Part shown: in pieces, positions 7,041 to 11,073 of the stretch | Numbering within the stretch: the stretch's first letter is position 1 | How the letters are laid out: every line of letters starts with the position of its first letter | DNA from: Candidatus Zixiibacteriota bacterium | GTDB taxonomy: Bacteria > Zixibacteria > MSB-5A5 > GN15 > PGXB01 | DNA length: 11,073 bases | Direction of reading: 5' to 3' | NCBI GenBank assembly: GCA_020345705.1 | Contig: CP070766.1 | Location: 32,350-43,422, forward strand | Position numbers and translations under genes: made by a program | Notes under the pieces: generated by a model | Databases searched by the model: none | What the model was told of the DNA's origin: nothing | Seen by the model: the letters and a program-made list of their open reading frames with translations, nothing else

Positions 7041-7078
7041 CCGAGGGCAGACTTACGGGTCTGCCCTTGGCTTTATTT
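7041..7078 (+). terminator. Strong Rho-independent terminator of the ArsR-peptide unit
   Basis: A 12-bp stem with one G·T pair (7041-7052 against 7059-7070, core AGGGCAGAC/GTCTGCCCT) closes a 6-nt loop and is followed by CTTTATTT. It sits 23 nt after the peptide stop and before the convergent deacylase gene ending at 7098, so the forward transcript ends here. Confidence 0.85.
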
Positions 7079-7097
7079 GCACCCGGCGTTCCCGATA

Positions 7098-7562
7098 TTA
7101 CTCGTGAGCAAATTTGACAACTTTTGGCTTCACCAGATTCGCAAAATCCTTGTAGTCCAGCTTCATCAGTTCAGTATGCGATCCGGCGTTGAAGGCGATC
7201 TGTCCGTCTTTGGGCAGTTCCTCGGCGACATAGACGTCCAGCCCATACAGATTGCCGAAGGGCGGCATGGCACCGACCTCGCATTCGGGGAACATATCCT
7301 TGAATTCATATTCGTGGGCCAGCTCGACGTCGTCCACTCCCACGGTTTCTTTAAGCAGGGCAAAATCAATCCGGAAGCAGGCCGGCAGAACGGCCATGGC
7401 CAGTTTCCCTGCTACCTTAACCATCACGATTTTAGCCAGTTGCCGTCCGGATATATGGGCGGCGGCGGCAATTGATTGAGCCGTAAAGGCGGGTGAATGG
7501 CTAATAGTCTCATACCTGACGCGGTGGGCGTCAAGGAGCTCTTTCAGCTTTTTGATTGGCAT
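7098..7562 (-). CDS. YbaK/ProX-type aminoacyl-tRNA deacylase domain protein
   Basis: 154 residues from ATG 7562-7560, with GGGGAG about 9 nt upstream. This is a single YbaK/EbsC domain protein of normal length. Recognisable features are the N-terminal helix and H-S-P-A-F-T-A-Q (22-29), G-R-Q-L-A-K-I-V-M-V-K with the conserved Lys45, G-x-x-P-P-F-G (97-103) and A-G-S-H-T-E-L-M-K-L (126-135). Members hydrolyse misacylated tRNA in trans, for example Cys-tRNA(Pro) or Ala-tRNA(Pro), in the cytosol. Which mischarged tRNA this one clears cannot be told from the sequence. It is convergent with the ArsR-peptide unit and shows no operon partner. Its upstream region is the long structured spacer. Confidence 0.93.
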   Translation of the reverse strand: MPIKKLKELLDAHRVRYETISHSPAFTAQSIAAAAHISGRQLAKIVMVKVAGKLAMAVLPACFRIDFALLKETVGVDDVELAHEYEFKDMFPECEVGAMPPFGNLYGLDVYVAEELPKDGQIAFNAGSHTELMKLDYKDFANLVKPKVVKFAHE

Positions 7563-7627
7563 GACAGACTTCTCCCCGGTGTTTATAAACGGCTTTAATT
7601 TGTTTTCAGACTATCTTCTTTTTTCAG

Positions 7628-7797
7628 TTCCGGCCGATAAGCAATGACGTCCTGACAGAGGAGCAGATTGGCCTTTCATCATTAAATACGAAATCCAATC
7701 ATATTTTTGCTGAAATCTTATCGGCCTGCCGGAAGCGGTCTGTTTCGAACGGCGATTTTGTCCCGAGGAGGCAAATAACTGTATCTCGCTTCCGGCG
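7628..7797. repeat. Long imperfect hairpin with alternative third arm
   Basis: GGCCGATAAG (7632-7641) pairs perfectly with CTTATCGGCC (7717-7726). Inside it AGCA/TGCT (7662-7665 with 7708-7711), GATTGG/CCAATC (7666-7671 with 7695-7700) and TTTC/GAAA (7674-7677 with 7690-7693) nest towards a 12-nt loop. GCCGGAAGCG (7728-7737), immediately after the outer arm, is complementary to CGCTTCCGGC (7787-7796). The CCGGAA in it could also extend the first stem through TTCCGG at 7628-7633, so the two hairpins partly compete. It may be a structured RNA, a regulatory leader or a small palindromic mobile element; the strand is unknown. Confidence 0.5.
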
Positions 7798-8061
7798 CAG
7801 GCTACATATTGGGCTTCCGACAGCTACGCCTCAAATCAGAAAAGCCGACGGTGTTCAGAAAATGCACATCCGGCATCACGAAGCGGTCCGAACGGCAGTT
7901 GCGGGGGCCCGGCCGGAATCTGGACTGAATTTGTCCGCATCTTTCGCGGTGAAATTCCGTATATATTTTTGTGAATAATTAAGTTGCGTGGCTCCATAAT
8001 GGGGCTTAAATTAGCAGGGGGATGATTCGAAGGGGAGGTTTTGGATTAATAGGTTGGATCG

Positions 8062-8090
8062 GAAATCCCGATTAACCGATTGGGGATTTC
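8062..8090. repeat. Short inverted repeat upstream of the TPR gene
   Basis: GAAATCCC (8062-8069) and GGGATTTC (8083-8090) are perfect inverted copies with a 13-nt spacer, ending 35 bases before the gene's start. It could be an operator or a 5'-leader hairpin. GATT recurs several times around it. Confidence 0.4.
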
Positions 8091-8124
8091 GATTGAACGG
8101 TAAACCGAAGAAGGGATCATTGTG

Positions 8125-9597
8125 ATGAAAATACGCAGTCTTCGGAGCTTCGCTGTTTTGCTTACAGTGAGCAGTCTGATATGCGGGCTGCTTGTCTGTT
8201 CTTCCGGCAGTGACAAAATACCTGTAACAACGTCATCCGAGGAAGCCCTCAAGCTGTACTTGCAGGGCCGCGACCTGTGGGAGAAGCTTCGCCATCATGA
8301 GGCTTATGAATATCTTGAGAAGGCGATTGCGATAGATCCCAGCTTCGCGCTGGCCTATAATGACTTCGGGTATTGCCAACCGACTGCCAAGGGTTACTTC
8401 GCAATGGTTGAGAAGGCAGTGTCACTGTCTGAAAATGTAAATGTATCTGAGGGCGAGCGACTGATAATCCTGGGCCATCAGGCCGCAATCCATGCTGACC
8501 CTGCGAGACAGAAGGAGTACTATCTTAGGCTGGTCGAGCTGTACCCGAAAGACGAGTGGGCCCACAATATTCTTGGCGGTCATTATTTCTCCCAGCGCCA
8601 GTATGCCGAGGCGGTAGAACAATATAAAGAAGCCATCAGGATAAATGACAAGTTCACCTCGCCTTATAACCAGCTGGGTTATGCATATAGATTTCTGGGA
8701 GAATATGAGAAAGCGGAAAAAGCTTTCAGGAAGTATATCGAACTAATCCCCGATAATCCTAATCCATATGACTCATACGCCGAATTGCTGATGAAAATGG
8801 GCAACTACGGGGAATCCATCGAGTCCTATCACAAGGCCCTGGAGCTTGATCCCAATTTCACTGCTTCTCACATGGGCATTGCCTGTAATCTTAATTTCCT
8901 GGGCAAGCACAAAGACGCCAGAGATCAGCTCGAGGAATTCTTCGACGTGGCGCTTGATGACAGGCAACGGCGTGAAGCTCTTTACGCCATGGCTATTTCG
9001 TACGTCGATGAAGGTAAACCCGGGGAAGCTCTGAAGCAGCTGGAAAGGCAATATCGCATTGCCGAGAGAGCGGACGATCCGGCCCGCATGGCCGAAGACT
9101 TGAACACGATGGGGTATGTTCTGATTGATGATGAGAATTACGAGGCGGCGAAGGCGAAATTTGAGGCGGCGATCAAGTTAACTGAAGAATCAAACCTGGC
9201 GAAAGAGATAAAAGAGAATTATCGAAGGGTGAGCATTAACAACCTCGCGCGCGTTGCCGTCAAAATGCAGGATTTCGCAGCGGCCAGGGTGGATCTTGCG
9301 GAGTATCGCAAACGGGCCGAATCCATGAATAACCCGCGCCTGATTGCCGAAGCACACGAGCTGGCGGGTATTATTGCGCTGGAGGAAAAGCAGTATGACC
9401 AGGCCCTCGAGGAACTGGCTCAGGCCAGCCAATACGAACCGGGGAATATTTATCGCACGGCTCTGGCCTACCTCGGCAAAGGCGACAAAGATAAGGCCGG
9501 GGAGTGGCTTGAAAAGCTCGTCAAATACAACGCCCTTAACGACCTGAGCTATGCTCTTTACAGAGGCAGAGGCAAAGAGCTCCTTGAATCATTGTGA
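8125..9597 (+). CDS. Exported TPR-repeat protein, possible lipoprotein
   Basis: The start is ATG 8125 (490 residues); the GTG at 8122 directly before it is the alternative, and AGGGA at 8112-8116 serves either. The N-terminus is a signal sequence (M-K-I-R-S-L-R-S-F, then a hydrophobic stretch) ending in L-L-V-C-S-S-G at about 22-28. Cys25 followed by a Ser/Gly linker looks like a lipoprotein start, but Val at -1 is unusual for a lipobox. The rest is almost entirely tetratricopeptide repeats: about 40-75, then from about 143 repeated units with A-x-x-x-L-G-x-x-Y and A-x-x-x-F/Y-x-x-A-I-x-x-x-P spacing, to about 485. The layout resembles the TPR half of bacterial Ser/Thr kinases and adenylate cyclases, here without an enzyme domain. 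It is probably a periplasmic or membrane-anchored protein-interaction scaffold; the partner is unknown. Confidence 0.88.
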   Translation: MKIRSLRSFAVLLTVSSLICGLLVCSSGSDKIPVTTSSEEALKLYLQGRDLWEKLRHHEAYEYLEKAIAIDPSFALAYNDFGYCQPTAKGYFAMVEKAVSLSENVNVSEGERLIILGHQAAIHADPARQKEYYLRLVELYPKDEWAHNILGGHYFSQRQYAEAVEQYKEAIRINDKFTSPYNQLGYAYRFLGEYEKAEKAFRKYIELIPDNPNPYDSYAELLMKMGNYGESIESYHKALELDPNFTASHMGIACNLNFLGKHKDARDQLEEFFDVALDDRQRREALYAMAISYVDEGKPGEALKQLERQYRIAERADDPARMAEDLNTMGYVLIDDENYEAAKAKFEAAIKLTEESNLAKEIKENYRRVSINNLARVAVKMQDFAAARVDLAEYRKRAESMNNPRLIAEAHELAGIIALEEKQYDQALEELAQASQYEPGNIYRTALAYLGKGDKDKAGEWLEKLVKYNALNDLSYALYRGRGKELLESL

Positions 9598-9782
9598 GAT
9601 TACAGCTTTGCCGTTAAAGTTGCCCGGGTCAATTCCAGATCAGAAATCATGCTGTACTTCAAGGCCTGGCGGCGAATCTCGGTGATATTTTCAGATGCAG
9701 AATCAACATGAGATGGCGCTTCGGCACATACGATCATCGAATATGGCGGTCAGGCGTATAATCATCTGAGAGGAAGGAAAAT
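9598..9782 (+). promoter_or_regulatory. Spacer with possible promoter for the DUF3179 gene
   Basis: In this 185-base spacer, TATAAT at 9757-9762 lies 20 nt before the ATG and could be the -10 of a separate promoter, but no good -35 is seen. AGGAAGGA (9771-9778) is a clear ribosome binding site. No terminator is evident after the TPR gene, so read-through is also possible. Confidence 0.4.
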
Positions 9783-10829
9783 ATGAACGTGAAAAGCCGG
9801 ATAGAACGAGCGATCGGGATAACGCTAATATTGGTATTGGCTCTGACACCCCTTTGCCTGGGCCAGCGTCGCAGCCCAAAAAAAACCAAGGTTAAAAATC
9901 ACATTATGTACACGATGCTCGAGCCGGGAGAGATTCCGGCGATTTTCGAACCGGAGTTCTTGCCGGCTATCAAGGCCGAAAAGTTCTTTTTCCCGAATGA
10001 ACCACTGATCGTCGTTATTGACGGTAAAACGGCGAAAGCGTACAGCACCTGGCATCTGGACGCGCACGAAGTAGTGAATGATTTCATCAACGGCAAGGCT
10101 ATTGCGATCACCTGGTGACCGCTGTGCTTTACCGGCATAGTCTATGCCGCCACAGTTGACAGTCTCTCGCTGACTTTTCAGGCTTCCGGTTCATTATGGC
10201 GGGATGCTCTTGTTTTGCAGGATATGGAAACCAATTCTTTATGGTCACAGGTGACAGGAGAGTGTATTTCCGGAACTCTGGAAGGCAAAATGCTCGACCA
10301 GTTCCCCGCCTTGCATACCACCTACGACGAATTCATAAAGCTCTATCCGGACGGGCTGATCCTGAGAAAGCCGGGCCGGGGCTACGCCGTCTCATCCTAT
10401 GAATCATATTTTTCCGATGAAACCAAGCTCGGCATTTTCGGGCGGCCCGACAACTTCCAGAGGCTCGGCGGTAAGGACAAGGTTATCGGTTTGAGACTTG
10501 GTGATAATCAGACCGCTGTGTCGGAGGACTACCTTCAGACTAACGGCTATGCGGTCATTCCTGAGGCGAAACCGCCCGTGGTTATCACCTTCGATTCAGA
10601 AACTCGAACGGCGGCGGCCTTTTTACTACCAGGCACCGGCCCGACCGGTGCCACCAAGATCAGGGTCGAGACCGGCAGGATACTGCTTCCCGGCAAGAAT
10701 ATCTCCTGGGATGCGAAAACAGGCCGGGTTGTCGAAGGCGGTGGTGATGATCTTAAGATGGTGCCTGCAATTACATCTTACTGGTTTGCCTGGATCAGCT
10801 TCTTTCCAAGCACAAGGCTAATAAAATAG
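9783..10829 (+). CDS. DUF3179 protein with in-frame TGA, candidate selenoprotein (Sec112)
   Basis: One frame runs from ATG 9783 to TAG 10827-10829 (348 residues), broken only by TGA 10116-10118 at codon 112. Residues 1-27 are a signal peptide (I-T-L-I-L-V-L-A-L core). The DUF3179 pattern continues across the TGA: E-I-P-A-I-F-E-P-x-F (50-59), K-A-Y-S-T-W-H-L-D-A-H-E-V-V-N-D (85-100), then W-[TGA]-P-L-C (111-115), and D-M-E-T-N-S-L-W-S-Q-V-T-G-E (147-160) and the C-terminal half. In the family this site is Cys in Y-C-P-L-C-G. Here it reads U-P-L-C, a UxxC motif, and a SECIS-like hairpin follows at once. The domain is of unknown function; a thiol-redox or metal-binding role in the periplasm is inferred. 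Alternatives are a C-to-A sequencing error in TGC or a pseudogene, but the downstream frame is intact and the TGA falls on a key Cys. No selABCD genes are in the window. Confidence 0.85.
10119..10156 (+). promoter_or_regulatory. Putative bacterial SECIS element
   Basis: Directly after TGA 10116-10118, CGGCATA (10133-10139) pairs perfectly with TATGCCG (10143-10149) around a 3-nt loop GTC (10140-10142). Below it CTGTG (10122-10126) pairs with CACAG (10151-10155), extended by a G·T pair (10121/10156), with a 6-nt bulge on the left and 1 nt on the right. The loop begins with G and starts 21 nt past the TGA. The bacterial SECIS description asks for an apical loop about 16-37 nt downstream with a G among its first bases. 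The E. coli fdhF element also has GUCU at its apex. It lies within the coding frame, as bacterial SECIS elements do. Confidence 0.75.
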
Positions 10830-10959
10830 AAAGATATATACGCTTATATTGCCGACTGAAAAGGATTGGCTCATCGAATCGGCTAAACTGAACGGTAGGC
10901 TTTCCACCGAATCAGATGGGTAATCCGGTGAGCGGTCCGGCTTGCCATTTCTTATTTAA

Positions 10960-11073
10960 ATCACGGAAGAAGCGAGAAAAAAGCTTGACAAGGAATGTCC
11001 GGTATATTATGCATGGACCTACGGGGCTTACATCATCGAATCAGACAATTCCAATCAGGCCCTTATTCTGGAG
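10960..11073 (+). CDS. Open frame at the window edge, possible gene start or remnant
   Basis: After TAA 10957-10959 this frame stays open to the last base and has protein-like content: E-E-A-R-K-K-L-D-K-E-C-P, then V-Y-Y-A-W-T-Y-G-A-Y-I-I-E-S. There is no ATG, GTG or TTG in frame before the conserved-looking part; only ATC 10960 or ACG 10963 would serve, and no ribosome binding site precedes them. It may be a gene with a rare start, a gene whose 5' end is lost or frameshifted, or a chance open frame. I do not recognise the family. Confidence 0.3.
   Translation, partial: MTEEARKKLDKECPVYYAWTYGAYIIESDNSNQALILE

Larger units (their letters stand above)
7563..8124. other. Gene-free stretch of about 560 bases with RNA-like secondary structure
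   Basis: This spacer separates two divergently read genes. No ORF here has both a ribosome binding site and coding character. It contains a long imperfect hairpin with a third competing arm (7628-7797), an AT-rich segment at 7955-7985 that could hold promoter elements, and a short inverted repeat near the TPR start (8062-8090). AAGGGAT at 8111-8117 is the ribosome binding site of the TPR gene. Confidence 0.6.

Noticed and set aside
7016..7070. TGA of the 22-residue peptide read as selenocysteine, with the following hairpin as SECIS
   Set aside because: The hairpin has a 12-bp GC-rich stem and a T-rich tail typical of an intrinsic terminator, its loop does not begin with G, and the reading frame beyond the TGA shows no protein-like conservation.
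6802..7107. 101-codon forward ORF overlapping the ArsR end and the peptide gene
   Set aside because: It runs through the strong terminator and into the convergent deacylase gene; its start lies within the ArsR gene's Lys-rich tail.
10215..10829. Separate gene starting at TTG 10215
   Set aside because: It lies in frame with 9783-10118, has no ribosome binding site and is missing the conserved C-P-L-C half of the domain. It is the 3' part of the TGA-containing gene.
10985..11013. TTGACA with TATGCA at 17-bp spacing as a promoter
   Set aside because: The -10 matches poorly, and the site falls inside the open frame at the window edge.

Overview
The window looks like a chromosomal segment of a Gram-negative bacterium of the FCB superphylum or a related candidate phylum. 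A Zixibacteria-like lineage fits best, but this is inference. The grounds are two large secreted proteins with dockerin type I repeats, one also carrying a type IX secretion (T9SS) sorting domain with the YPNPFNP signature, plus PKD and FG-GAP/VCBS domains, strong GGAGG-type ribosome binding sites and roughly 50% GC. I see no tRNA, rRNA, CRISPR array, transposase or phage gene.

Layout. 1-1270 (+): the 3' part of an NAD-dependent epimerase/dehydratase, overlapped by a small unknown gene. 1374-1742 (-): a PilZ-domain protein. 1962-3632 (-) and 4006-5649 (+): two divergently transcribed secreted dockerin proteins around a 373-base promoter region. 5795-6262 (-): a DinB-superfamily protein. 6458-7070 (+): an ArsR-type repressor with a Cys-rich C-terminal helix, then a previously unlisted 22-residue Cys peptide and a strong intrinsic terminator. 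7098-7562 (-): a YbaK/ProX-type aminoacyl-tRNA deacylase. 7563-8124: a gene-free stretch with a long imperfect hairpin and a competing third arm. 8125-9597 (+): an exported TPR protein. 9783-10829 (+): a DUF3179 protein interrupted by one in-frame TGA. 10960-11073: a short open frame running off the edge.

The most important result is at 9783-10829. What looks like two ORFs (9783-10118 and 10215-10829) is one frame of 349 codons. The only interruption, TGA at 10116-10118, falls exactly where DUF3179 proteins carry the first Cys of their conserved C-P-L-C motif, so it reads U-P-L-C, a UxxC redox-type motif. Directly after the TGA lies a hairpin with a 7-bp perfect upper stem, a 3-nt GTC apical loop starting with G 21 nt past the TGA, and a lower CTGTG/CACAG stem, matching the general description of a bacterial SECIS element. 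I read this as a selenocysteine-containing DUF3179 protein, not a pseudogene. I do not recall this family being described as a selenoprotein.

The second candidate system is the ArsR unit. The regulator has C-C-x3-C-x-C in its last helix and the 22-residue peptide encoded just downstream has the same C-C-x3-C spacing, so the two may bind the same soft metal(loid) or thiol-reactive ligand. The rest of the window appears to be ordinary housekeeping and secreted-protein content.
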